Source of the DNA: Streptomyces mangrovi
Lineage (GTDB): Bacteria > Actinomycetota > Actinomycetes > Streptomycetales > Streptomycetaceae
Length of the DNA: 64,000 nt
NCBI RefSeq assembly: GCF_900114215.1
Contig: NZ_FOSG01000005.1
Span: 310,001 to 374,000, forward strand
Direction: 5' to 3'
A model generated the notes under the pieces. It was not told the DNA's origin and searched no databases. It saw only the letters and a program-made list of their open reading frames with translations. Both the position numbers and the translations under genes were made by a program. This document shows positions 1-8,050 of this stretch, piece after piece (the first letter of the stretch is position 1; every line of letters starts with the position of its first letter).

Positions 1-482
1 GGCGGCGGGCAGGCGCGTCAGGGCGAGGGCGGCGGCGAGTCCGGCGTTCGTGGTGGACTGCAGATACGCGCGGACGCGGGTGCGCTCCCGCTCGGCGACC
101 AGGGCGGCCGGCAGCGCCTGCCGGGCCGCGCCCAGTCCGCACTGGCGGCAGGCGTACAGAGCACGGCGGCCAGGACGAAGGCGGGCAGGCCGCGGACGGC
201 GAGGAAGACGGCGACCGCCGCCGCTGTGGCCACCGCCGGCGCGGCGACCGTGCCGCGCGCCCCGCGCCGGTCGGCCAGATGGCCCAGGGGTACGCCCGCC
301 ACCGCGCCGGCCACCCAGCCGACGGTGAGGCCGAGGCCGACCTCGGTCGCGGACAGGCCGACGACGCGGGTGAAGTACAGCGCGGAGCAGACGTAGTACG
401 CGCCGTCGCCGACGGAGTTGGTCAGCTGGGCCAGTGCCAGTGCCAGTGCCAGCGGCCGGGACGGGGCCGGCCGTTTCCGCAG
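1..482 (-). pseudogene. MFS transporter, frameshifted, cut by the window edge
   Basis: The minus strand encodes the N-terminal half of a major facilitator transporter. From about 482 down it reads LTNSVGDGAYY, then a first membrane helix, then the loop motif GHLADRRGAR (MFS motif A) and a further helix. Near 155-160 the frame must shift to stay in family: the next frame continues YACRQCGLG ... RAYLQSTTNAGLAAAL up to base 1. The shift looks like one missing (or two extra) bases at GTGCTCTGTACGCC. Upstream of LTNSVGDG there is no in-frame ATG or GTG, only CTG or the preceding stop TAG, so the start is also doubtful. It is either a decayed gene or a sequencing error. The substrate cannot be told. 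Confidence 0.75.
431..452. repeat. CCAGTG hexamer repeat
   Basis: Three CCAGTG units plus a partial fourth lie at the very start of the broken MFS gene. On the minus strand they read alternating Leu-Ala codons, at the N-terminal edge of the first membrane helix. A repeat of this kind can change length by slippage, but a 6-bp unit keeps the frame. Confidence 0.7.
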
Positions 483-642
483 GGTCGTGCCGTGACGCTA
501 CGGAGTCGTCCGGTCCTGCCGGCAGAGCCAATCGGCGGCCGGTTCGCCGGGCCGATCGCCGGGCGGGCCGGTAGGGCCGGCCCGGTGTCCGAGAACCCCG
601 CCGCGATGCGCCGCAGCGCGCGGCGGGTCGCCGGGCCGCGGG

Positions 643-942
643 TCAGCCGCGGTTGGGCTCCTGGCGGCCGGCGACCTGGCCGCTCTTGCGGGCGGACTTG
701 TCGCCGACCATCACCAGCGCGGCGATGATCGCGAACAGGGCGAGGGGCGCCACGACGTACAGGCCGAGGGTCTCGACCACGCTCAGGCCGGTGCCCGGGT
801 CGTCGCCGTCGTCGCGGTAGAGGGCGAGGGCGGAGGGGGAGGCGACCAGCAGCGTCAGCGCGGTGAGGGCGGTGACGAATCCGGCGCGCACGGCGGTGCC
901 GGCGCTCCTGACGTTCTCGTTGACCTTGACCTTGTTGTCCAC
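643..942 (-). CDS. Small membrane protein of unknown function
   Basis: This 99-residue protein starts with GTG at 942. It has a basic N-terminus, one hydrophobic stretch at about residues 20-41 (a signal or anchor helix ending ASPSALA), a short acidic linker (YRDDGDDPGTG) and a second hydrophobic helix at about 58-80 (LGLYVVAPLALFAIIAALVMV), followed by a charged tail (GDKSARKSG). That suggests a two-pass or signal-plus-anchor membrane protein. It begins 10 bases after the malQ stop on the same strand, so it is probably co-transcribed with malQ. I do not recognise a function. Confidence 0.7.
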   Translation of the reverse strand: MDNKVKVNENVRSAGTAVRAGFVTALTALTLLVASPSALALYRDDGDDPGTGLSVVETLGLYVVAPLALFAIIAALVMVGDKSARKSGQVAGRQEPNRG

Positions 943-952
943 GGAGTCAACG

Positions 953-3199
953 CTAGCGAACGTCTCCGGTCGTCACGCGTCCAGGGTGGTCTTCGGGCTC
1001 GGCGTGGCTCTCCTCGTGCTGCCCCCCGTGCTGCCCGGGGGCCGGTATGCGGCGCTCGCGCGGCCCGTGCAGCTCCTCGTACACCGTCTCCAGCAGGTCG
1101 CGCATCCGGGGCGAGGTGACCAGTTCCTCCAGGGTGACGGGCCTGCCGTCGCCGTCGGCGACGGGCAGCCGCCAGTTGGGGTACTGGTCCCAGGTGCCCG
1201 GCACGTTCTGCGGGCGCCTGTCGCCGACGCCGTCGGGCAGCCAGACGCCGACCATCTTCGCGGGGGTGCGGGCCAGGAAGCGGTACAGGCCCCTGATCTC
1301 GCCCTCCTCCTCGCCCGGTCCTTCCGGCAGCAGGTCCAGACGGGTCAGATGGGAGATCCACTCGGCGGTCTCCATGGCGTCCCGGGCCTGCTCCTCGGCG
1401 AGCGGGCCGGACAGCAGGCCGAGGCCGGCGCGCAGCGCGACGTGGTCGCCGCTCAGGCGCGCGGCGGTGCTGGGCAGGTCGTGGGTGGTGGCGGTGGCCA
1501 GGCAGTCGGCGCGCCAGTCCTGCGGCTCCAGCGGCTGGGGGACCTCGTGGCTGGGGGTGCGGACGTGGTCGTAGTCGCGTTCGAACCACAGCACGGAGGT
1601 GCCCAGCACGCCGCGCCCGGCCAGTTCCCCGCGCACGCCGGGCTCGACGGTGCCCAGGTCCTCGCCGACGACGACCGACCCGGCGCGGTAGGCCTCCAGG
1701 GCGAGCACGCCGAGCATGGCCTCGGCGTCGTAGCGCACGTACGCGCCCTCCGTGGGCGGGCGGCCCTCGGGGACCCACCACAGCCGGAACAGGCCCATCA
1801 CATGGTCGATGCGCAGGCCGCCGGTGTGCCGCAGCAGTCCGCGCAGCAGCGCGCGGTAGGGGGCGTAGCCGGAGGCGGCCAGCGCGCCCGGGTTCCAGGG
1901 CGGCAGGCCCCAGTCCTGGCCGTGGGGGCTGAAGGCGTCCGGCGGGGCGCCGATGGACATGCCGGTGGCCAGGAAGTCCTTGAGCGCCCAGGCCTCGGCC
2001 CCGGAGGGGTGGACGCCCAGCGCCATGTCGTGCACCAGGCCGATGGACATGCCCGCGTCGCGGGCGGTGCGCTGGGCGCGGGCGAGCTGGGCGTCGGTGA
2101 GCCAGGCCAGCCAGGTGTGGAAGTCCACCCGGTCCAGCAGTTCGCCGCGGGCCCGGGCGGTGGCGGCCGAGCGGGGATCGTCCAGGCCGGCGGGCCAGGA
2201 GCGCCAGTCGGGACCGTGGATCTCGGCGAGGGCGCACCAGACGGCGTGGTCCTCCAGGGCCTGGCCCTGCTCGGCGAGGAAGTCGCAGTACGCGACGTGG
2301 CGGCCGGGTCCGAGGGGGACGGTGCGCACCAGCTCCAGGGCGCGGCGCTTGAGCGACCACACCGCGTCGCGGTCGATCATCCCGTCCTTGGCGAGGGTGG
2401 CCTCGCGCAGTTCGGCGGCCTGGGCCAGCAGTTCGTCCGCCTTCGCTCGGGCCTCGCCGCGCAGGTAGGCGTACTCGGGGATCTCCTCGATCCGCAGGTG
2501 CGCCGGGTCGGCGAAGCGCCGCGACGAGGGGCGGTAGGGGGAGGGGTCCACCCTCTCGCCGTCGGCGGCGGGCACGGCCGAGTGCAGGGGGTTGAGCTGG
2601 ATGAAGTCGGCTCCGGTCGCGCGCCCGGACCAGGCGGCGAGGTCGGCGAGGTCGGCGAGGTCGCCCATGCCCCATGAGCGCGAGGACAGCAGCGAGTAGA
2701 GCTGGACGAGCAGGCCGAAGGAGCGGCCCCGGACGGCCGGGAAGCGGTCCGGGGCGACGATCAGGGCGGCGTGCGCGGTGCGGCCGTCGGGGGCCTCGGC
2801 GTGGAGGGTGTGGCAGCCCAGGGGGAGCCGCTCGCCTTCGGCGTCCGGGTCCGTTCCCCAGTCGAGGGTGCGGCCGTCCTCCGTCTCGACCCGCAGCGCG
2901 GTGCCGTCGGGGAGCGGGGGGACGCCGCCGCGGACGACGGGCGCGGCGGCGGCGGGCGGGGAAGAGTCGCCGCGGGAGGCGGCGCGTACGACGACGGTGG
3001 GGGGCAGCAGCCGGGCCGCCTCCTCGCGTGCGTGACGCGCCAGGGCGTCGCGTACGGCGTCCGGGGTGGAGGCGTCGACACCCAGCGCGGCGAGCACTTC
3101 GACGATCGTGTCGTCGGGCACCCGGATCGTACGGCCCGGGGCCGGGTCGTAGGAGGTGCAGACTCCGTGTGCCGCGGCCAGTCGCGCCAGTCGGCTCAT
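953..3199 (-). CDS. malQ: 4-alpha-glucanotransferase (amylomaltase, GH77)
   Basis: MalQ transfers alpha-1,4-glucan chains between maltodextrins and releases glucose, in cytoplasmic maltose and glycogen metabolism. The 748-residue protein has the GH77 landmarks in order: SWGMGDLADL, FIQLNPLHS, GLVHDMALGVHP, a LRIDHVMGLFR block holding the nucleophile Asp, VVGEDLGTV holding the acid/base Glu, and ATTHDLPS holding the third carboxylate. About 140 residues precede the barrel, as in actinobacterial MalQ. The ATG at 3199 is preceded by GGAGGAAG at good spacing. The small membrane protein gene follows 10 bases after its stop. Confidence 0.95.
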   Translation of the reverse strand: MSRLARLAAAHGVCTSYDPAPGRTIRVPDDTIVEVLAALGVDASTPDAVRDALARHAREEAARLLPPTVVVRAASRGDSSPPAAAAPVVRGGVPPLPDGTALRVETEDGRTLDWGTDPDAEGERLPLGCHTLHAEAPDGRTAHAALIVAPDRFPAVRGRSFGLLVQLYSLLSSRSWGMGDLADLADLAAWSGRATGADFIQLNPLHSAVPAADGERVDPSPYRPSSRRFADPAHLRIEEIPEYAYLRGEARAKADELLAQAAELREATLAKDGMIDRDAVWSLKRRALELVRTVPLGPGRHVAYCDFLAEQGQALEDHAVWCALAEIHGPDWRSWPAGLDDPRSAATARARGELLDRVDFHTWLAWLTDAQLARAQRTARDAGMSIGLVHDMALGVHPSGAEAWALKDFLATGMSIGAPPDAFSPHGQDWGLPPWNPGALAASGYAPYRALLRGLLRHTGGLRIDHVMGLFRLWWVPEGRPPTEGAYVRYDAEAMLGVLALEAYRAGSVVVGEDLGTVEPGVRGELAGRGVLGTSVLWFERDYDHVRTPSHEVPQPLEPQDWRADCLATATTHDLPSTAARLSGDHVALRAGLGLLSGPLAEEQARDAMETAEWISHLTRLDLLPEGPGEEEGEIRGLYRFLARTPAKMVGVWLPDGVGDRRPQNVPGTWDQYPNWRLPVADGDGRPVTLEELVTSPRMRDLLETVYEELHGPRERRIPAPGQHGGQHEESHAEPEDHPGRVTTGDVR

Positions 3200-3238
3200 G
3201 GGAACTTCCTCCGCTCTTCCCCCTGGGCTCTCCCGGGT

Positions 3239-3535
3239 CTAGATCTCCGCGGAATCCGTTCCGTATCCCACCCCGGCCGGTTCGCTGGTCAGCGGGAGCT
3301 CGGCGGCCAGCGGCGGCTCACTGGTGAGCGGGGCGGCGTCGGCGAGCGGTGGTTCGCTGGTCAGCGGTGTCTCGGCGTAGTCCCAGGAGCAGGAGCCGTC
3401 CAGGCCGGAGTCGGGGTCGGAGACTCCGGACAGGTCGATCGGCTCCTGCCCCTGTTTGGGAAACAGGGGGAGGGGGGTGAGGAGTTCAGCGGACGCGGCC
3501 ACGGGGGCCTCCGTTCGTTGCTGTCGGTCGGACAT
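3239..3535 (-). CDS. Small acidic protein with PLTSEP repeats
   Basis: A 98-residue ORF with ATG at 3535; a TTG-started longer form from 3583 seems less likely. The N-terminal half reads like a short conserved peptide (LLTPLPLFPKQGQEPIDLSG). The C-terminal half holds three copies of PLTSEP-type units and one cysteine (GSCSWDY). There is no signal peptide or membrane helix. It ends 39 bases before malQ starts, on the same strand. I do not recognise the family; the leader-like first half, single Cys and Ser/Thr-rich repeat tail would also fit a small structural or modified peptide, but no maturation enzyme lies nearby. Treat it as hypothetical. Confidence 0.5.
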   Translation of the reverse strand: MSDRQQRTEAPVAASAELLTPLPLFPKQGQEPIDLSGVSDPDSGLDGSCSWDYAETPLTSEPPLADAAPLTSEPPLAAELPLTSEPAGVGYGTDSAEI

Positions 3536-3803
3536 GGGGGCCCTACCCACTGAGGCGGAGCCCAGACACTTTTGGCGGGACAAACGTGAGATGGCTCACA
3601 GTCCCATCACCGATGATTTCACGGCGTGATGCGCCTGTCAGCGTAGGGCATTCGAGCAAAGCGGGCATCTCGGCCAAGATTTACCGCCCCCTCGCGGGAC
3701 GGCCGCCGGACGGAAGCCCTGCGGAGGCCCCGGAGCCGTTCCGCGCCACTCCGCCCGGCCTCGGCCGCACCGGTCGACAAACCGGGCACTTCGGCCCCTG
3801 TCG

Positions 3804-3833
3804 TTGACACCTTCACCACGGCGGTGATGGGCT
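3804..3833 (+). promoter_or_regulatory. Possible promoter for the GH84 gene
   Basis: The 434-base gap before the GH84 gene holds a consensus TTGACA at 3804-3809. It is followed by a TCACC/GGTGA inverted repeat at 3813-3827 lying inside the spacer. The -10 region downstream is GC-rich and weak. The arrangement could be a repressor-covered promoter, with a leader of about 130 bases before the GTG at 3970. I see nothing else identifiable in 3536-3969. Confidence 0.35.
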
Positions 3834-3969
3834 CGTTACCTACCGGCGGGTCCGACCGCCCGGTCGGAGGGACGCTCCGGACGGGACGGGACGGAACGGA
3901 CGGGGGCCGGGCGGAGGAACGAGCCGGGAGACGGGTCGGGGAACGGGTCGAGAGGGGCCTGAGGAACAC

Positions 3970-6900
3970 GTGAACCACGCGACGCATGGCCGCGCCGTGC
4001 GCCGGACCGGTGCGACGGCACTGGTCGCGGCCGTCCTCGGCGGACTTCTCGGCGGCGCACCGGCCGCACACTCGGCGCCACCGCCGGACAGGACGGCCGA
4101 GGAGCCCGCGCGGGACGCCGCGGGCCCGGACGACCGCGTCCGCCTGGACGGCGCCCCCGGCGTGTGGCCGCGCCCCCAGTCCCTGCGCACGCGCGGCCCG
4201 GCCGTGCCCGTCGGGCAGGAGGTGCTGCTGGTCGCCGACGAGGACGCCGACCCGTACGCCCTCGACACCGTCCGCGACATCCTGCGCGCGGCCGGGGCGC
4301 GCGAGGTGCGCACCGTGCGCCCGGGTCAGGAGACGCACGCCCGGGGGCTGGTGGTGCGCGCCGGCGACCGGGCCGCCGAGCGGGCGCTGCGCGCCCTGGG
4401 CGCGCCCGAGCGCGGCGATCTGCCCGCGGGCGGCTACCGGCTGGCGGCCGGGCGGGCGGACGGCGTGGACGGGCCGGGCGGCACGGTGGCGCTGTCGGGC
4501 GCCGGCCCGGACGGGCTGTTCCACGCCGCGCAGACGCTGCGGCAGCTGGTGACCACCGGCGACGGCGGGGCGCGGATCACCGGGGCCGTCGTGCGCGACT
4601 GGCCCGCCTCGCCGGTGCGCGGCACCACGGAGGGCTTCTACGGCGAGGCCTGGCCGCACCAGGAGCGGCTGGCCCACCTGGACTTCATGGGCCGCACCAA
4701 GCAGAACCGCTATCTGTACGCCCCCGGTGACGACGCCTTCCGCCAGTCCCGCTGGCGCGAGCCCTACCCCGCCGAGCGGCGCGCGCAGTTCCGCGAGCTC
4801 GCCGAGCGCGCCCGGCGCAACCATGTGGTGCTCGGCTGGGCCGTCTCGCCGGGGCAGTCGATGTGCCTGGCCTCCGAGGGCGACCGCAGGGCCCTGCTGC
4901 GCAAGATCGACGCCATGGCGGCCCTGGGGGTGCGGGCTTTCCAGCTCCGCTTCGAGGACGCCAGTTACACCGAGTGGCACTGCGGCGCGGACGCCGAGCG
5001 CTACGGCACGGGACCGAAGGCCGCGGCCACCGCCCATGCGGAGCTGGCCAACGAGGTGGCGGCGCATCTGGCGAAGCGGTACGGCTTCGGGCGCGACGCG
5101 GTGCCGCTGTCGGTGCTGCCGACGGAGTTCTACCAGGACGGCCCGACCGAGTACCGCGGCGCGCTGGCGCAGAAGCTGGACGCGGACGTGGAGGTGGCCT
5201 GGACGGGGGTGGGGGTCGTGCCCTCCGCCATCACCGGCGGCGAGCTGGCCCAGGCCCGCACCGTCTTCCGCCACCCGCTGGTCACCATGGACAACTACCC
5301 GGTCAACGACTACGCCGGCGACCGCGTCTTCCTGGGCCCCTACACCGGCCGGGAACCGGCCGTCGCCAACCGCTCGGCGGCACTGCTGGCCAACGCGATG
5401 GAGCAGGCGACGGCCTCCCGTCTGCCGCTGTTCACCGTCGCCGACTACGCCTGGAACCCGCGCGGCTACCGGCCGCAGGAGTCCTGGAAGGCGGCCGTCG
5501 AGGACCTGGCCGCCACGGGCGGCGGGACGGGGAGGCCGGAGGGATCCGACAAGCCCGGTGAGCCCGGGGATCGGGCCCGCGAGGCGCTGCACGCCCTGGC
5601 CGCCAACAACTCCTCCTCGGTGCTCGACGAGGAGGAGTCGGCCTACCTCGCCCCCCTGCTCGACGCCTTCTGGAAGGCCCGCGCGGGCGAGGACGACGAG
5701 GAGTTCACCGCCGCGTCCGACCGGCTGCGCGACGCCTTCGCCGTTCTGCGCGAGTCCCCGGAGAACCTGGCCGGCGTCGCCGGCGGCGCCCTGAGCGAGG
5801 AGATGCGCCCCTGGGTGCGGCAGCTGGCGCGCTACGGGCGGGCCGGCCGGTACGCGCTGGACATGCTGGCCGCCCAGCGGCGCGGGGACGGCGCCGGGGC
5901 GTGGAAGGCGCGGCTGGAGCTCCAGCGGCTGCGCGCGGAGGCCCGCGAGAGCGGGGTGACGGTCGGCGAGGACGTACTGCCCGCCTTCGTGGACCGGGCG
6001 CTGAAGGCCGCCGACGACTGGTCCGGCGCGAGCGGCGGGGCGGAGAAGAAGGCCGGGCGCTCCGGGGAGCGGGTGCGCGGCGGCCCCGCGCCGCTGCCCG
6101 GCTCCCCACCGGAGCACGCCGCCGACGGCGACCCCGCAACCGCCTTCCGCGCCGCCGAGGAGCCCGCCCCCGGCGCAGCCGGTGACGAGGGTGACGACGG
6201 CAGCGGCGACGAGCTGGTGCTGCGGCTGCCCCGGGCGCGCTCCCTGGCGGCCGTCACCGTCCAGTCCGAGCCGGGCGCGGGCACCCGTGCCGCCGTCGAG
6301 GCGCATGTGCCGGGCGAGGGCTGGAGGCGGCTGGGCGCGCTCTCCGAGAAGGGCTGGACGGAGGTGGACACCGGCGGTCTGCGGGCGGACGCCGTACGGC
6401 TGGCCTGGCAGGACGGCTCGAAGGCGCCGGTCGTCCACGAGCTGACGCCCTGGTACTCGGACTCTCCCGGCGCCGGGCTGGAGCTCCTCCGCGAGGAGGT
6501 CAACGCCGTCGTCGGCGGCGGGCCCACCGCCGTCGGGGCCCGGCTGACCGGCCACCGGCCCACCGATGTGCGCGGCCGGCTGACCGTGCGGGCGCCGGAG
6601 GGCTTCACGGTGCGGGCGCCTCGCCGGGTCACACTCCGGCGCGGTGTGCCGGCGGCCCCGAAGATCGAGATCAGCGCCGGGAAGGACGTGCGGCCGGGCA
6701 CGTACCGGGTCCCGGTCACCCTCACCGCCGAGGGCGAGAGCCTGCGGCGGACGCTGACGGTGCGCGCCTACCCGCCCACCGGCGGGCCGGACCTGGCCCG
6801 GGGCGCACGGGCCGGCTCCTCGGCCGACGAGACCGAGGACTTCCCCGCCTCGGCGGCCACCGACGGCGATCCCGGGACCCGCTGGTCCTCCCCCGCCAAG

Positions 6901-7218
6901 GACGGCCAGTGGCTGCGGGTGGAGCTGGACCGCCCGGCCCGGATCGGCGAGGTGCGGCTGCACTGGCAGGACGCGTACGCCTCCCGCTACCGCGTCCAGG
7001 TCTCCGCCGACGGCAGGGCCTGGAGCACGGCCGCGACCGTCCGCGACGGGCGGGGCGGCCGGGAGACGGTGCGGCTGGACGCGCCCGCCGGCACCCGCTA
7101 CGTACGGATCGTGGCGGACGAGCGGGCGACCCGGTTCGGTGTCTCGCTGTGGTCCGTGGAGGCGTACGCCGTGCGGGAGCAGGGGCGGGAACAGGAGCAG
7201 GGGCGGGAACAGGAGTAG
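3970..7218 (+). CDS. Secreted beta-N-acetylglucosaminidase, GH84 (NagZase/hyaluronidase type)
   Basis: This 1,082-residue protein has a signal peptide (residues 1 to about 35, arginine-rich start, hydrophobic core, PAAHSAPP cleavage region). A GH20b-like N-terminal domain follows (about 55-205), then the GH84 barrel (about 205-500, beginning RGTTEGFYGEAWPHQ and containing NYPVNDY and ADYAWNP). A helical region (about 530-690) and two F5/8-type carbohydrate-binding segments complete it, the last at about 940-1060. Family members remove terminal GlcNAc outside the cell. GH84 catalysis uses two adjacent Asp residues; here the pair is Glu329-Asp330 (QLRFEDASY). The GTG start at 3970 is followed at once by the signal peptide. 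The tail ends in a duplicated REQ/EQG repeat. Confidence 0.9.
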   Translation: MNHATHGRAVRRTGATALVAAVLGGLLGGAPAAHSAPPPDRTAEEPARDAAGPDDRVRLDGAPGVWPRPQSLRTRGPAVPVGQEVLLVADEDADPYALDTVRDILRAAGAREVRTVRPGQETHARGLVVRAGDRAAERALRALGAPERGDLPAGGYRLAAGRADGVDGPGGTVALSGAGPDGLFHAAQTLRQLVTTGDGGARITGAVVRDWPASPVRGTTEGFYGEAWPHQERLAHLDFMGRTKQNRYLYAPGDDAFRQSRWREPYPAERRAQFRELAERARRNHVVLGWAVSPGQSMCLASEGDRRALLRKIDAMAALGVRAFQLRFEDASYTEWHCGADAERYGTGPKAAATAHAELANEVAAHLAKRYGFGRDAVPLSVLPTEFYQDGPTEYRGALAQKLDADVEVAWTGVGVVPSAITGGELAQARTVFRHPLVTMDNYPVNDYAGDRVFLGPYTGREPAVANRSAALLANAMEQATASRLPLFTVADYAWNPRGYRPQESWKAAVEDLAATGGGTGRPEGSDKPGEPGDRAREALHALAANNSSSVLDEEESAYLAPLLDAFWKARAGEDDEEFTAASDRLRDAFAVLRESPENLAGVAGGALSEEMRPWVRQLARYGRAGRYALDMLAAQRRGDGAGAWKARLELQRLRAEARESGVTVGEDVLPAFVDRALKAADDWSGASGGAEKKAGRSGERVRGGPAPLPGSPPEHAADGDPATAFRAAEEPAPGAAGDEGDDGSGDELVLRLPRARSLAAVTVQSEPGAGTRAAVEAHVPGEGWRRLGALSEKGWTEVDTGGLRADAVRLAWQDGSKAPVVHELTPWYSDSPGAGLELLREEVNAVVGGGPTAVGARLTGHRPTDVRGRLTVRAPEGFTVRAPRRVTLRRGVPAAPKIEISAGKDVRPGTYRVPVTLTAEGESLRRTLTVRAYPPTGGPDLARGARAGSSADETEDFPASAATDGDPGTRWSSPAKDGQWLRVELDRPARIGEVRLHWQDAYASRYRVQVSADGRAWSTAATVRDGRGGRETVRLDAPAGTRYVRIVADERATRFGVSLWSVEAYAVREQGREQEQGREQE

Positions 7219-7249
7219 GGGCGCGCCGGACACGGGGCGCACGCCGGAC

Positions 7250-7271
7250 ACGGGGCCGTCACCGGCCCCGT
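7250..7271. terminator. Bidirectional hairpin between convergent genes
   Basis: A perfect 9-bp stem (ACGGGGCCG with its complement) has the 4-base loop TCAC. It lies between the GH84 stop (7218, plus strand) and the HNH gene stop (7290, minus strand). There is no long T run, which is usual for Streptomyces terminators. Confidence 0.6.
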
Positions 7272-7289
7272 ACGGGAAAGACCCGGATC

Positions 7290-7835
7290 TCAGGCGGGTG
7301 TCGTCGTCCTGCCTTCGATCCGGGCGAGGGCGTCGTCCGCGCCGTAGGGCCGCAGATACGGCAGCCAGCGCGGATCCCGGTGCCCCGTTCCGATGATCCG
7401 CCAGGCCAGGCCGCTGGGCGGGGCGGGCTGGTGGCGCAGTCGCCAGCCCAGCTCCGCCACGTGGCGGTCGGCCTTGACGTGGTTGCAGCGGCGGCAGGCC
7501 GCCACGACGTTCTCCCAGGAGTGCTGCCCGCCGCGGCTGCGCGGTACGACGTGGTCGACGCTGGTCGCGACGCCACCGCAGTACGCGCACCGGCCGCCGT
7601 CACGGGCGAACAGGGCACGGCGGGTGAGCGGCACCGTGCCCCGGAAGGGCACGCGCACGAAGCGTTTGAGACGGACGACGCTGGGGGCGGGTATGGCCTG
7701 GGTCGCGCTGTGCATGAGGGCGCCGGAGTCCTCCAGGCTGATCGCCTTGCCGTTGAGGACGAGTATGAGCGCGCGGCGGAGCGGTACGACGCCGAGCGGC
7801 TCGTACGACGCGTTGAGGACCAGGACGTGCGGCAC
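7290..7835 (-). CDS. HNH endonuclease family protein
   Basis: This 181-residue cytoplasmic protein starts with GTG at 7835 behind AAGGAGG. An N-terminal domain (PHVLVLNASYEPLGVVPLRRA) precedes a canonical HNH zinc-finger nuclease core: CAYCGG, SVDHVVPRSRGG, then WENVVAACRRCNHVKADR. The single-domain form with this N-terminus is common on actinobacterial chromosomes, where its role is not established. It is convergent with the GH84 gene and stands alone. Confidence 0.9.
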   Translation of the reverse strand: MPHVLVLNASYEPLGVVPLRRALILVLNGKAISLEDSGALMHSATQAIPAPSVVRLKRFVRVPFRGTVPLTRRALFARDGGRCAYCGGVATSVDHVVPRSRGGQHSWENVVAACRRCNHVKADRHVAELGWRLRHQPAPPSGLAWRIIGTGHRDPRWLPYLRPYGADDALARIEGRTTTPA

Positions 7836-8050
7836 GGTGCCTCCTTGTACGTCGGCGGCGCGTGGCTCGCGCCGGGACGATCTCCCCCAGTGTGTCCCGC
7901 GCCCCGGTGGCGGCGCCACCACGATCGCGTAACGCGCTGAGCGTGTTTTCGACCACACGCTGTTCCTCCCCCGCCCGGTGCCGCCGCTACCCCGGGTGAC
8001 GCGGCCTGTCCGGCGAGGTGTCCCCCGTTAGTGTGTTGTGGGTGGATTCC

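Noticed and set aside
855..2675. Long (606-codon) ORF on the same strand as malQ, in another frame
   Set aside because: It is Arg/Pro/Ala-rich out-of-frame sequence over a malQ with all GH77 motifs; such shadows are normal in high-GC DNA.
3232..3247. Possible DasR-type site (core GGTCTAGA) upstream of malQ
   Set aside because: Only the core matches; outer positions are wrong, and the TAG of the upstream gene explains part of the match.
3619..7590. 1,323-codon ORF antisense to the GH84 gene
   Set aside because: No domains, low-complexity Gly/Pro/Arg composition, and it fully overlaps a well-supported gene.
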